DNA of 64,000 nt. Origin: Undaria pinnatifida. Lineage: Eukaryota > Sar > Phaeophyceae > Laminariales > Alariaceae. Under the pieces are notes generated by a model. The model ran no database searches and had not been told where the DNA came from. It saw only the letters and a program-made list of their open reading frames with translations. The DNA lies in contig JABAKD010000016.1 in assembly GCA_012845835.1 (NCBI GenBank), positions 16,831,625 to 16,895,624 on the forward strand. Reading direction: 5' to 3'. Both the position numbers and the translations under genes were made by a program. Position 1 is the first letter of the stretch; the number at the start of each line of letters is the position of its first letter. Positions 13,370 through 24,182 of the stretch are shown here, piece after piece.

Positions 13370-16300
13370 TTGCTTTTCTCACATCCACTCATTGCCACTT
13401 ATTAGCTCCGGACTGTGGAGTAGCACCAGGAGAGCTTCTCCCGACTCTCCGGCGCAGCTAGCTCAGGTACCGGTTGATACCCCCGGCTACTCAGTTCCGT
13501 AGCACCCACAGTACGAAACAAGAACATTTATTTTGGCGTTCGATATCCCACCCCCCCCCTTGATCTCCGATCAACCCGCTTGGGGTTTCAGAGAGAAAAA
13601 ATGTAAGAGGAACACGACGATTACAGCATCGGCCACACGAAACAGTCCGGGCCGCTCGGGTAGGATAGAGGACGTGTCCAAACCGCAACGGAAGGAGTTG
13701 TGCGACTCGCCTGCGGCATGGCGATACTCGTATTGCTACAGGGTCATCCCACGGTAGGGAATGCACTTTTGGGGCGGAACGTTTCTGACCTTCTGACGAC
13801 TTTTTCGAGCTCCCCAAGTGTGGATCTATTGGTTAGTGAGACATTTTAACGATTATTATGCTTGTTTTGGGACCAGCGCGTAGTAGTGTTGGCCGGATTG
13901 GGCGAACGAATGCCTTCGAAGTCATGTTTCGGGTGAGGTGCTGCTGAGCTCCTCATGTTAGGAGCTCAGAAACTTCTTAGAAACTGCTGCACCCCTAGCA
14001 TGGCGTGACACTGCACGCTCTTCGTAGATGGCTGATAAGAGTGCAATGCTCGTTGTTTCGGTCGCTATACACGGTCCCCAAACCGGGCAACCGCTGTTCT
14101 TTTGTTCCCTCAGGACATGCTGGAGAAGATGGCGAAAAATGAACTGCCCGAAGACGGACCCGACGAGCTGTCCAACCTTCTCATCGATCGGGACACCTGT
14201 GAGCAAACATGCTACCAGTCGACGCCAAATACAAGGCACAATTGTGCATTGTAAATTTAAAAATCGTTTGAACATTTTACCGCGTAAACTCTTGCTGGTA
14301 TACTTCGTACAGGGTGCATTTTTTTAACGCGCCGTTTTGCACGTTGGATTCGTGGAGATATCATGGAAACTCCATAATTGAAGTGTTTTTCAAAACAGAA
14401 CGCCAATTGTACCCCCTGCAACAGCACCCGACGAAGCAGCTGTCCAACCTTCTCGTCGGTAGAAACAGCGGCAAGCACACTTGCGACCGTACATCGGGAG
14501 GCCGCGGTTTGACCCCTTGCCTGACCGCACCCCTATACTAAAGCTAGTATGGTAATAGAACATAAGGGACCTTGGCGCGCCCAAAAAGACCGGCCTCCTA
14601 TTCATATTAATAGTACACTTTCCTGCGAGTGAAAAGTTTACTACGTACAGTGCAAGACACGTACTATCAATAGTGAGGGTTTTGACCGAGGCTTTAAATA
14701 CTCCTCTTCCTAATTTGGTCTTAGCGTCCAGTTACTAAAAATACCGGGAAAAGTCTCAGCGTCCAGTTACACGGTTTTATCCTAAGCGGACATATTTATG
14801 TGTGTCTGTCGCCGAGCTAAACCACAGATTGCAAGACGCACACTGAACCGATAGCGACCCACGGTCGGATGAGCAAGCAAGATTGGGAGGAGATGCTCTC
14901 GCCAGTTTCACGCCGGGTCGTCAAGAGATCATAGAGGGAGCTCGAACTGATTGGATGTTGCATGGGATGGGCTTGGCCTAAATAAAGCAGTTATGCACGG
15001 AACTTTTCCACCGCACACACGGACTGAAACATCCTCCATACTTCCACCTTTCTAGTACCAGTACTAGGCTATTTACCTACACTCACGTACGCCTATAACA
15101 TGTATGCCTCTATGTGGTGCGCACTACCCCTCGGGGGTGTCCCTTGTCGTCATCTCTTTGTCGTGACCGCCACAGGCATGAACATGGTGGTCGGTTCTCA
15201 CGACATCCATGTGGGCAAGCTGTTGGCCAGCGAAGACGAAACTAGGGCGGCAGAAATTCGAGCCATGGCAGACATCATCGAGAACCGACGGAGAGGGGAG
15301 AGGTAGGGGTGGGGTGGGGGGGGGTAATACTTGCATCATGCAGGCCGTCGTCCATAGTATCATAGACTACTGCACCCCTACAATGCCGCGCCGGAGTACG
15401 TCGGGCCTGCACCGACCGGACAGACATTGGGGAGACGTAGGGGGGGAAGCGTACTCATGTTTTTGCTTTCCTTAGTCGCTTGATCATTGACCGCGGATCC
15501 CGCCCGAAAAGGTGCACCGCTTCTACTCCTGATAGAGACACCTCCAACATTTGGGCGCTCAGCACGCTTTTTGCCGGGTACTAAGTGTTATAACGTTTTG
15601 CTTGTCTTCTCACCTTCTTGGTTTCGCCTTGTGAGTTGAGGGTGGGAAAAGCGCCGCCCTTTGTCGGTTGCTGTTCTACACATAAGACAGTACGATAGCT
15701 GTCGCCAGCAACATACGCGGCCGGATATTTTTGTAACCGTCGTCAACATGATGTGTGTGTTGGTTGAGAAGGTGGAGAATCGTAGAGATTAATCTCGCCA
15801 GGAGGACGCAGCGCCGGCTTTGAGGAACTCTGTATTATTTGGCGCCGGCAGAAATTTGCAACTCGCATTCTCTCGGGATCGAAATGCCTTTACCGCTGGA
15901 AACCCGTTTGGGGGGGTAAAATACTTGGAATTAGTGTAGAGAGGGGTTTTAGGGCTCGAAAGGGGTCAAGAACGTCGGGCTGTAATCGAAAAACAGACGC
16001 GTGCTTCGATAGATAGAGGTGCACCACGTTTTTTCTGAGGTTCCTCAATTTGGGGAGCTAAATAATTCTGCCAAGCACTGATTTGGGGAAAAAAATAAAA
16101 CATCTGACCGCATGAAAAATCCGATGGCCTAGCTACTCGACGAGAACCATGCTCAAAAAATGGACTATTTTTGACGATTTCGTGTTTAGGAGCCCCGTCA
16201 TTCGGAAAACATTTCAGACGAAAAGCGCTACCTCTATCGTAACACGCGTAAGGAGCTCAACCAGACAGGTATATTATTAGTTAATACAACAACTGCAACC

Positions 16301-16999
16301 CCTACCCTACCGTGGGACGAGTCACAGCAGTACAGCGTCGGCCATGGACGCGTGCTACGATAGAGATGTACCACTTTTTTTTCCGAGGTTTCCTCGATTT
16401 GGGAGCTTAAGACCTCTCCCAAAGAGCTAATTTGGAGGAAAATCGAAACCGCTCGTACCTACCGGAGAAAAAAGTTCCATGGCCTAGGTACACAACAAGA
16501 ACCACGCCCAAAAAATTGACTATTTTTGACGATTTTGGGTTAAGGATCCCGTAATTCAGAAACCACTTCAGACGAAAAATGCTACTTCTATCGTAGCACG
16601 CGCCAATAGGTAATACTACCGTAGTGCTTTCGTCAACCGGTAGATGCTGATTGGCCTACGATGCTTGAGCCCAGTTGACGTCATGCGTGCATCGGGGGGG
16701 AACGTTGGACATCCCTCCGGCTAGATTAGCAGGCGGCGCGACTAGTTGGCAATAGTATTAGTCAGACAGACAGACACAATTCGAGTTTTCGTCAAATAGA
16801 CGCTAGGTTGACACAGGGAGATTTAATATATTTTTTCTCTTTTTCTTTGCTTTGTGGCCTACTTTTTGCTTTTTGCAGGACCCGGAACCGGAATCGCATG
16901 CTGGAGCTGCAAGACTTCTTCGAGAGGAATCGACGGCATATCGCGGACTTGATTTCCAGTAAACTCTTGGAGGATTACGACGACGCGGATGGCGGTTAG
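878..16999 (+). CDS. DRC3: Dynein regulatory complex subunit 3 (LRRC48), 5' partial, 14 exons
   Basis: DRC3 is an axonemal protein of the nexin-dynein regulatory complex, which coordinates dynein activity in motile flagella. Exons: 878-999, 4956-5073, 5722-5853, 6219-6326, 9061-9108, 9844-9941, 10312-10462, 11149-11244, 11824-11934, 13175-13321, 14114-14198, 15176-15302, 15476-15511, 16879-16999. All junctions are GT-AG and keep phase, giving about 499 residues plus a TAG stop. Visible residues 1-115 are leucine-rich repeats ([16 protein letters not shown]) and 125-160 an LRR cap ([12 protein letters not shown]). Then come coiled coil, a [10 protein letters not shown] motif near 221, more coiled coil, and [10 protein letters not shown] near 412, all in DRC3 order. 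Family proteins are about 520 residues, so only the N-terminus is missing. The 36-base exon 13 rests mainly on phase and the motif RLIIDR. Several introns carry degraded copies of exon ends. Confidence 0.9.
1085..1142 (+). repeat. Degenerate copy of the 3' end of DRC3 exon 878-999
   Basis: The segment aligns to about 943-999, the exon 3' half up to the splice donor, with substitutions and small indels. The end ATCATCGAAAACACCAG matches ATAATCGAAAACATCAG. The frame is broken and the donor GG/GT is lost, so this is not a usable exon. Confidence 0.75.
2217..2259 (+). repeat. (CCTG)n microsatellite in DRC3 intron 1
   Basis: About eight tandem CCTG units. The rest of this 3.9-kb intron (1000-4955) shows no coding signal that I can defend. 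Confidence 0.85.
4690..4757 (+). repeat. Short tandem duplication in DRC3 intron 1
   Basis: Two copies of a unit of about 45 bases, each containing TGGCTACCCTGGCGCTGCTT, at 4691 and 4734. Confidence 0.75.
5250..5440. repeat. AGGAGCTC-palindrome dispersed repeat, copy 1
   Basis: The stretch contains GAGCTCCTAAAACATGAGGAGCTC followed by GCCTTCGAAG. Related copies with the same two landmarks, in varying order, lie at 13880-13985 and 44870-44960. Shorter remnants lie near 39880 and 47440. Confidence 0.6.
7250..7395 (+). repeat. Dispersed repeat ending in CAA-rich tail, copy 1
   Basis: The block runs GGGTATTC, then AGAGTGG, then AACCTGTCC and TGTGACCATGGAGTTGATT, and ends in a CAA/CAG-rich tail. 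It is closely related to 43785-43885 and 51725-51830, all in plus orientation. It resembles a SINE, or the 3' end of a LINE with a simple-repeat tail. It lies in DRC3 intron 4. Confidence 0.65.
7440..7985 (+). other. Unassigned 181-codon open frame inside DRC3 intron 4
   Basis: An ATG-to-stop frame of 181 codons on the same strand as DRC3, between exons 6219-6326 and 9061-9108. I recognise no domain. Composition is mixed, with a Thr/Pro/Ala-rich middle, and is not simple repeat. It begins in a repeat edge (GAGCACACCCGGTGATA) that also occurs at 8706. It may be a chance frame or the remnant of a mobile element; I would not call it a gene without transcript evidence. Confidence 0.2.
8706..8763. 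repeat. Small inverted-repeat (hairpin) element
   Basis: AGCACACCCGGTGATAA is followed after a spacer of about 22 bases by its near-perfect reverse complement TTATCACCGGGTTGTGCT. The left arm also occurs alone at 7441. The arrangement suggests a miniature inverted-repeat element. Confidence 0.6.
9330..9480 (+). repeat. Imperfect (AGT/AGC)n trinucleotide tract
   Basis: A mixed TAG/CAG/GAG triplet array in DRC3 intron 5, read as polyleucine on the minus strand; no gene is implied. Confidence 0.85.
10885..11080 (+). repeat. Minisatellite of GGTCAAAGTC-type units
   Basis: Repeats of about 18 bases built around TCGCGGTCAAAGTCGC in DRC3 intron 7. They are followed at 11085-11140 by a pyrimidine-rich (CCTAC)n tract that leads into the acceptor of exon 11149. 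Confidence 0.75.
12122..12240 (+). repeat. 120-base dispersed repeat, copy 1
   Basis: The block starts AGTCGCCGACTAGTGATTAG and ends GGCTCGACATGTGGTGT. A close relative lies at 42076-42200 in the anoctamin gene and a more diverged one near 47731-47880, all in plus orientation. Confidence 0.65.
12465..13050 (+). repeat. Two-copy direct repeat in DRC3 intron 9
   Basis: About 190 bases at 12465-12655 recur at 12860-13050. Shared landmarks are ACTGCTGTGTAGCAAAG / ACTGTTGTGCAGTAAAG, CGATGGA, a GTCGGCGGTC-like block, GGGGAGAAGG and ACGATCGATCGATCACAGCT / ACTGGTCGATCACAGCT. Confidence 0.7.
13411..13470 (+). repeat. Degenerate copy of the 3' end of DRC3 exon 13175-13321
   Basis: The segment matches 13268-13327, including the intact exon end and donor (GCGCAGCTAGCTCAG/GTA). 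The unit GACTGTGGAGTAGCACCAGG corresponds to GGCTGTGGAGGAACGCGAGG of the exon. The frame is interrupted by TAG. Confidence 0.85.
13880..13985. repeat. AGGAGCTC-palindrome dispersed repeat, copy 2
   Basis: The run ATGCCTTCGAAGTCATG, then GGGTGAGGTG, then GAGCTCCTCATGTTAGGAGCTC. Part of the family seen at 5250-5440 and 44870-44960. Confidence 0.65.
14427..14475 (+). repeat. Degenerate copy of the 3' end of DRC3 exon 14114-14198
   Basis: CCCGACGAAGCAGCTGTCCAACCTTCTCGTCGGT matches the exon segment CCCGACGAGCTGTCCAACCTTCTCATCGAT with a small insertion. A still weaker copy may exist near 17395-17435, beyond the stop codon. Confidence 0.75.
15997..16249. mobile_element. MITE-like element A with ACGCGTGCTWCGATAGA terminal inverted repeats
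   Basis: The element begins ACGCGTGCTTCGATAGATAG and ends CTCTATCGTAACACGCGT, the reverse complement with few mismatches. It is about 250 bases, non-coding and AT-rich inside. It is related along its whole length to 16348-16602. It lies in the last DRC3 intron. Confidence 0.7.
16348..16602. mobile_element. MITE-like element B, same family
   Basis: Ends are ACGCGTGCTACGATAGAG and CTTCTATCGTAGCACGCG. Internally it shares GACTATTTTTGACGATTT and CACTTCAGACGAAAAATGCT with element A. The two lie 98 bases apart in the same orientation. A lone terminal sequence also appears near 4370 (GCGTGCTACGATGAG). Confidence 0.7.
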
Positions 17000-18217
17000 A
17001 CCTGCACTGGGCCCCTAGGGCGATAAGGCGGAGCGGTACTGTAAACAAAAGATAGGGTAGTTATGGCTAGGAGCTCGCTGATAGAGCGGAGCGGTCCTGT
17101 GAATAGAAGATAGGGTAGTTTTGGCTATGGAAGTCGTGCTAGTGGATACTTGGAACTGTCATCAACTGCTGTGTGCGCTGGTGGAAGAAGACCTAAAAAA
17201 CTCAGAACAAAACAAAATAATCGGAGACTAAAGGTCAGACCTCGCGGATCTCGGCTCACCAAAAGTTCGACACACCGGCAAGCGCGCCCATGCGCCTGCA
17301 CCAAAACGGTGCATCGGGGGTGCAGCTTTGAAGGGACAGCAACAACCGGGCGTTTTCCGCCCCTCACCATCACAAGAACTTGTTGAAGAAACTTCCTCAC
17401 CTTTTCATCTGTTCGTTCCAAGCCGTACACTTCTTAATTCCTGCCAAAATTTCCCGACTCTAATTTCAAGTAGTTCGTCCCCAAGGTGGGGCGCAGCTGT
17501 AAAAAGAGAGGGTTATGCCGCTTCGGGAAACGAACGCGGCGTGATCTACGGTTTGTTGGCGCGATGAAGAGTTAGGGTTATTGTTCTGTGCTCTGCTCAG
17601 GGGTCACCATCGGTCGCTAGGGATATGGTTCCATGCCCTGGTAGGGGCCATCATCGGTGGCTATCACTGTTTCGAGAGTTGCGCAGCTCGAACGTAGGTC
17701 CACGTCGGATTGCAACGAACGGTACCACCGATTAGGCTGTGCAAATCAGAGCTGTAAGCGATAGCTGCCGACCAGCTACCAATCGATAGGCCGGCTTGTG
17801 CTATTTCTAGTTCCCCCTGGCGCTTTGGTTGTGGGGGAGAACCATCTTTGTAAGAAAATGGTTAAAACGCGAATGGCATTTCGCAGAGACCAAGAAGTGC
17901 AGGTGCAGCGCGTCGTATAAAAAAACTTGATATTCTAGTGGTTCAAAACAACAACGCTACAAGTAGGACCGCCATGTGAAAACGCGGGCTAGTTCCAACC
18001 CCACCCACAACCCCCCCCTAATCTTCTTCCGAAGAATCCCACGCCTACAGTAGCTAGAACTCCGTATAATAAATCCTCGGAATAGATACCAAAGTATCTA
18101 GTCATAGGTTCAGATCGTGCCAATGAATGATATACACTTAGCCGTAGATCTAGATCGCGCCGGCGAAAGGTCTACTACTTCTTTTGACCCAGGAAGTGCC
18201 GAGAAAACAAATAAAAA
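17000..18217. other. Convergent intergenic region between DRC3 and NDK
   Basis: No gene is seen. At 17032-17125 there are two copies of a unit of about 62 bases containing GATAGGGTAGTT. Near 17157 is a copy of a dispersed motif (AACTGTCATCAACTGCTGTGTGCGCTGG) also found near 9678, 15734, 38130 and 43650. Confidence 0.5.
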
Positions 18218-21200
18218 CTACTCGTAGATCCAATCCTTCATGGCAGACTCGTGGTCCACCACCTCGGCGTCTCCGAACCAGAGGGCGATCTCCTTTTCTG
18301 CGTTCTCGATAGAGTCTGACCCGTGGCAGATGTTCCGCCCCACCTATTAATGTTGGAGGGGAAGGTTAAGAAAAGGAAAGCAAGGCGAAAAAAAGAGGAA
18401 AGCGAGAAAAAAATGTTTCCGGAGAGTAGCGAGAGCCTATAACGAGGACCGAGAGGACGAAAATATCGTACACATAACATACACACATACGCACACAAAA
18501 ACATGCATATACACGCATGTGTGCACACGCACATACACATATGCAGATACACACATTTGGCGTACTTACATAAACACACACATATCAACAAGCATATACA
18601 CGCAAATGCACGCAACTACACACACGCAGGCACATATGCACGCAAATACACACACGCAGACAAATATGCACGTAATTACACACAGAGACAAATGCACATA
18701 CACACAAGGTGCGCAATGACATTTTTTGCCCCCTGACCACTTCTGCTGCTGCTATTACTGCTGCTGCTACTGCTGCTACTGCCACTACTGCTGCTACTAT
18801 TGCTGATGCGCTTGCTGCCGCTGTTGCTGCGCTGTTGCTGCCCCTACTGCTACTACTGCTGTTGCTACTGCTACTTCTTATTCTACTACTGTTTCTACTA
18901 ATATTAATGCTACTACTCTACTGCTCTTACTGCTGCTGTAGGCTGCAGGTCGAGCGACACCGTGGCTATTCTCGACGTGACGCAACCATTCCATCCCCCA
19001 CTATCCACCACCCACCTCTAAGCAGAAGTCGCCGCGGATGGTTCCCGGTGCGCTCTCCTTGGGGTTGGTCTCCCCGAGCATCTTGCGGCCCATCGCAACC
19101 GCGTCTTTCCCTTCCCACGCCATGCATACTACCGGACCCGATATCATGTACGCCAACAGCTTGGGGAAGAAAGGCTTCTCCACGAGGTCCCTATTAAAGG
19201 CGGTGTTGGAGACCAATAAAAAATTACGCGAAAGATTTTGTTATTTGATTATGTGAATAGTAGATATTTGGATTAAGGCGGTTTGATTAATCTGATTAGT
19301 TGATGATTTGATTTGCATGGCGTTTAGTATGCAACATCAAAACCTCTCTCTCATGTGTACGGCATTTTAGTATGGTGATACTGAAACCCGTACGATTAAT
19401 GTGCACACTAAAACACGTACCGGTTCTGTCTGTATAAATTTAACATTGGGCGTTCGAAAATCTACATTATGCCACACTTGTATGGCGTTTAGCACACCCT
19501 AACCTAGAAGGCATACCGCTAAAGTAAAAGGCCCGGTTGATTGTGAATGTGCCTACACATTTTATTTTTTATGTTTTTTTTTTTTTTTCGTTTTTTCAAT
19601 CCTCCGGCGGATGGGGAAAAATAAAGCTTTAGCTCACCACACTTCCAAGTATTTTCATACACGTCGTGTGTCGATTTAACTCAGCTGCTTTCGCAGCCCA
19701 ACGCTAGCTGGCGCACCCTTCGGGTCCCATTGTAGGTATAGCGTAGGCTGTCCCTATCAGTGGTCTTCGTTACAACCCCGGCAGCGCAAGAGGAGTTAGG
19801 GTTAGTTGCGGTTACGTTGGGTCGACGCCCTCTCGCGATTTGATGAAAAAAAAAGAGGGTACCTTACCGCTTTTTCGACAACATGGTTGACGTGGTCTGT
19901 AAATCGTATACCCTAACCCTAACACTAACCCAATGAAACGCAACCATTGTACAGGTACGCGGAAACCCCCTTCGTCTCGTACACAGTGTGCATCAACCAT
20001 GTTGTCGAAAAAGTGGTAAGCTCTACATATTCTATTTTCATGACTTTTTATGTTGACTCCCAACACTAGATCCTGGTCGTTACGCGTGTTTGTATGAACG
20101 CCGTGTGTCATGCATCACGCTCGTGGTTGTCGTTGTTATCGTTGATGGATTTGGCAACGAATGAGCACGGACATTGGAGACGGAGCATTCGATGTTATTT
20201 TTGGGCCACCTGGTCGCTATCATTGGTCGCCGCGTGGTCGATACCATGGGGTCGCCATGGTCGTCGTTACGGTTATCATGGTCGTCGTTATCACGGTAAT
20301 CATGGTGGTTATCATGGGTCGCCACGGTCGCCATCATGGATGTTATGGTGGTTGACATGGTCGCTATCATGGTCATCATCGTCGTCGAGGTTGAAAACGA
20401 GCGAGGACGGAGATTCGAGACGGATCGGTGGTCGTCATGGCCGTTGTTATGATTCTTAATCGTTGTCATGGTCGTTCTGATGGTCGTCATGGTCGTTATG
20501 GTCGTTATCACTGTTGGGCGTGCTGATGGTCGTCCTGATTGTCCCTGTCATGGTCGTCATGTCTGCTATCATGGTCGTAGTTGTGGTAGGAGGTTCAAAT
20601 GAACGAGTACGGACGTTCGAGGCAAAGCGACGGTCGTTATGGTCATTGATGGTCGTCATGGTCGCTATCGTTGCGTTCTGATTGATCGTGCTGATGGTCG
20701 TTCGGATGGTCGTTATTACGGCCGTCATGGTCGTCGTCGCGGTCGTCGTCATGGTCGTCGTCGCAGTCGGAGTTGCACACGAACGAGCACGGATGTTCGA
20801 GAGGGAGGGGTGGTCGTCATAGCAGCTGTCATGATAGTCATAATCGGTGTCATGGTCGTTCTATGGTCACTGATCGTCGTTCTGATAGTTGTTATCATGG
20901 TCGTGATGGTCGTCATGATCGCTATCATGGCCGTCATAATCGTTGTCATCGTGGTTCTGATGGTCGTTCTGACGATCGTCATGGCCGTCATAATCGTTGT
21001 CATCGTGGTTCTGATGGTCGTCCTGACGATCGTCGTGGTCGTTAAAATATGTTCTGATGGTCGTGCTGCTGGTGGTTCCGATGGTAGTTATTCCGTCCGC
21101 CATGGTCGTCATCATGGTCGTTGTCGTAGTCGGAGTTGCAAACGAACGAGCACGCAACGTTTGAGACGGAGCAGTGGTCGTCATAATCGTTGTCATGGTC

Positions 21201-23495
21201 GTTCTGATGATCGCTCTGAAGGTCGTCATGGTCGTTATCGTTATGTGCTGATGGTCGTGCTCGTGTTCGTTCTGCTGTTCGTTATCATGGTCGTCATGGT
21301 CGTTATCATGGTCGTGATCGTCGTGCTGATGGTCGTTCCGGTTGTAGTATTTGTTATTTGATGTTCATGGTCGTTGTCATGGTCGTTATCATGGACTTCG
21401 TCGTCGTCGTCGGGGTTGCAAACGAACGAGCACGGACGTTCGGGGCGGAGCCGTAGTCGCCATGGCCGTTCTCACCGCTACTATGGTCGCTCTCACGGCC
21501 AGCACGTCTCCCGTAAGTAAAACATAACGTTATGCAGCACGTATCCAGTACTTCTACTGCAAGTCTGCATGTCTACAGTAGATCTACTGTAGACTTCCAG
21601 TACAATAGGACTAACAACACATTTTACTATCCACGTGCTATTCTCGGTTCGGTTCTCGAGCCCCCTCAAAAAGTACGAATCTCTCTAACAACAACACGAG
21701 CCGAGCGCGGGAGCTTACTTGTAGTGTGTCCTGAGCAGCGCCTCGTCCGCTTGCTTGAGCTTGAGGGCAGCCAGCTTGTAGCCGCGCTGCTCGAATCGCG
21801 AGATGATGGCTCCGACCAGACTGTTGTAAAAGTCAGATGAGGCATATAATGGCCGTAGCAGCAGAAGCAGCAGAAGTAGTCGCAACAATGCAACCACAGC
21901 AAGCACGCGCAGACGACGCAGAGGAGGGAGGGAGGGAGGGAGGGAGAGAAAGAGAGGGAGCGACTGTTGTGCTATTGTTTCCACACAAAAAATTGCGGTG
22001 AAATGACCGGTTGAGGTTGTACCAGTTCAAGCAACATACGAGTTCTTGTATTGTAATGAGGAGCGCGAAGCGCGCAGCGCTGAGACTTTTTTTCTTGGTT
22101 TTCCAAGGGAAGAAAGCCTCTTCATATCGGATCGCATACGAGAGTAGAGTGCCTTGAACGACTTTTTCTGTTTGTGTGTGTTTGTATGTATGTTTGTGTG
22201 AGTCAAAATTTTTATCGGCCACGTTTGTCCACCACACTCGACGTACACGGCATCAAGGCCAGTCCCGAAGGGTCCCGTGCGCGCACAAATAACAGAGAAC
22301 TCTTCTCGAGCTGGTTTCGCTGTGAGTCCTTGAGAGTTCGTCGAGGCAGGTGCGGCAACGTGACACGTGTGTTTTCACCGCCACCAAACCTGGGTTCCTA
22401 TTTTTTTTTTTCGAGTTTTCAAAACATCGTACCAACGTACCAGAACTGAGAAACACTGCTGAACCGCGTCATCTGCCCAATAACCGACAGCACGTGATGA
22501 AACGGCCATTTTTTCCTTTTTGAGAATTCAATTTTACCGAGAAAAAAAGAGTAGAGTTAGTTCCGCCGCACATACATATAATACCCGAGTAAGGCCACTG
22601 TTTGTGGTACCCCGATGTAGGCCATATTGCGCGGGGGCAAATTTGCGGCCTAACCTCGAGACAACATCTGGAGAAGAAGTACCTTGTCGACGAAACACCC
22701 CTTTTCGGTGGATTTTCCGATCTTGGAAATTGTCAGAACCAACATTCTTTTCCACATGCAGTGTACACTAATCTTACTTTAGGCGAATCTTGTAGATATC
22801 AAGATCAACAACATAGTCTCCGCCACCATACCCTTTTCGTTCGGAATGTCAGAAGCAGTGATGTCGAACCTGCGGGTATACCCTCAATTCGAATCCAGGT
22901 AAATCGCCCTCGGCGACCTGTCCAATCCAGACGGGTGGCCGCGCCGCGTAAATGCTTACGAGAGCAGCTTCAACAGAACGAATCCGGAGCCAATCTACCG
23001 CAGGGGCAATTGGTTCTGGGACGCGCTCAATGCCAAAACATTACAAAGAACTCCATATATAATGCATCGCAGATATGACTACTGCAAGTATTGAGGCCGC
23101 GCCTCATTACGATCAATCACTTGTCACTGCTGTAAGTACCGCACCATAACTTGACGCGCGACCACTGATGCTGACTTCGATCAGAGAGGAAAGCACCGTA
23201 ATGTGGGGTCAGCAGGCAGGAGCAGCAGCAGCAGCAGCAGCGCCGATGATCCGAGGTGAGTGCGAGACATTTGCGGCGGAATGGCCGGTTGGCGCTGTAG
23301 AAGCTTAGGCGGCGTGCTACAGACAGGATTATACCAGGTACGAGTTACCGGTGTGCTTGTGTTTACAGTAATAGTCTTCTTACTCGTTTATAGTGCCATA
23401 GTCTACTGCTGTAAGTAGCGCACGACAACTTGACGGGCAACCACTGGTGCTGATGTTGATCAGAGAGGGAAACGCAAGCTCTGCGGCATCAGCAA

Positions 23496-23527
<32 letters not shown>

Positions 23528-24182
23528 GCCTATGAAACGAAGCGAGTACGAGCCACATGCGTGGAATGGCCGGTTGGTGTGTACACCAGCTCAGGCAGCA
23601 GATACTAGCCTACTGCTGTACAGTATTGAATGCGGTATCGTACAGCACCATAACTTGACGCGCGACGAGCGGACACTCCTTTCGACCAGGGAAATAAAGA
23701 CTGCACTGCGGGATCAGTAGGCGCTGCATGGAGGCTGAAATAATGTGGCATACCAGGTATGCCATACCAGTACGAATACGCAGCATGTCAGCATGACGCA
23801 CCACACGCACAGACAACAACGCAGAGCGAAGAATGGTCGGTTGACGTTAGCCAAACGTCAATCAAACCACCAACCACACTATTAAGAACCGCCGCCACCA
23901 CCACCACCATCACCACCGACACCACCACCACCCCGAAGACGAGGACACACGTCGATTTGCTGCAGCTCACCCTCGCTGCACACCATCCGGCTTGATCATG
24001 ATGTACGATCTCTCCATGCTCATGGTGGGCCTGCCTGTAGCCTCTACTGGCGCTGGCTTGGTTGCGGAAACATGACTAACTCTGTTCCCGGCAAAGGCAC
24101 TGGCCGAAGCTGTCGGGACGACGAACCCGAGCGCCGCCGGCAGGAGAGCCACGAGACCACACAGGAGAGTCCTCACCATCAT
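18218..24182 (-). CDS. NDK: Nucleoside diphosphate kinase with plastid-type presequence, 4 exons
   Basis: The enzyme moves the gamma-phosphate from ATP to NDPs through a phosphohistidine. Exons on the minus strand: 24182-23971, 21820-21719, 19190-19016, 18343-18218; all GT-AG and phase-consistent, 204 residues, ending DWIYE. Residues 57-71 ([15 protein letters not shown]) open the catalytic domain. MLGETNP and GTIRGDFC are family motifs, and NICHGSDS carries the catalytic His at about 170. The mature part (about 150 residues) is normal length. The first 32 residues form a hydrophobic signal peptide ending in SASAFAGN, an ASAFAP-like cleavage motif of heterokont bipartite plastid presequences, so plastid import is inferred. 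I chose the ATG at 24182 because it begins the hydrophobic segment; an in-frame ATG at 24245 would add 21 residues. Intron 2 holds a large minisatellite. Confidence 0.93.
18495..18715 (+). repeat. (ACACAY)n-rich low-complexity tract
   Basis: Imperfect ACACACGCA/ATACACAC units in NDK intron 3. Confidence 0.85.
18735..18950 (+). repeat. (CTG/CTA)n trinucleotide tract
   Basis: An imperfect triplet array of CTGCTG and CTACTA immediately downstream, on the transcript, of the donor of NDK exon 3. Confidence 0.85.
20150..21480 (+). repeat. Large minisatellite (ATGGTCGT-type) with an embedded higher-order unit
   Basis: About 1.3 kb of short units such as ATGGTCGTTATC and GTCGTCATGGTCG fill NDK intron 2. 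A longer block, close to GTTGCAAACGAACGAGCACG, recurs inside it near 20150, 20390, 20590, 20770, 21135 and 21415, spaced about 180-360 bases. This gives a two-level structure. Long reading frames here (Val/Ile/Met or Arg/His rich) are artefacts of the repeat. Confidence 0.85.
23110..23745 (+). repeat. Three-copy degenerate tandem repeat with CAG runs
   Basis: Copies begin near 23128, 23405 and 23620. They share ACTGCTGTAAGTA, CACCATAACTTGACGCGCGAC, GATCAGAGAGG and, in two copies, an internal (AGC)n run followed by GAATGGCCGGTTGG. The array is in NDK intron 1. Confidence 0.75.

Noticed and set aside
20639-21361. 240-codon Val/Ile/Met-rich plus-strand frame
   Set aside because: Translation of the ATGGTCGT minisatellite in NDK intron 2; not a membrane protein.
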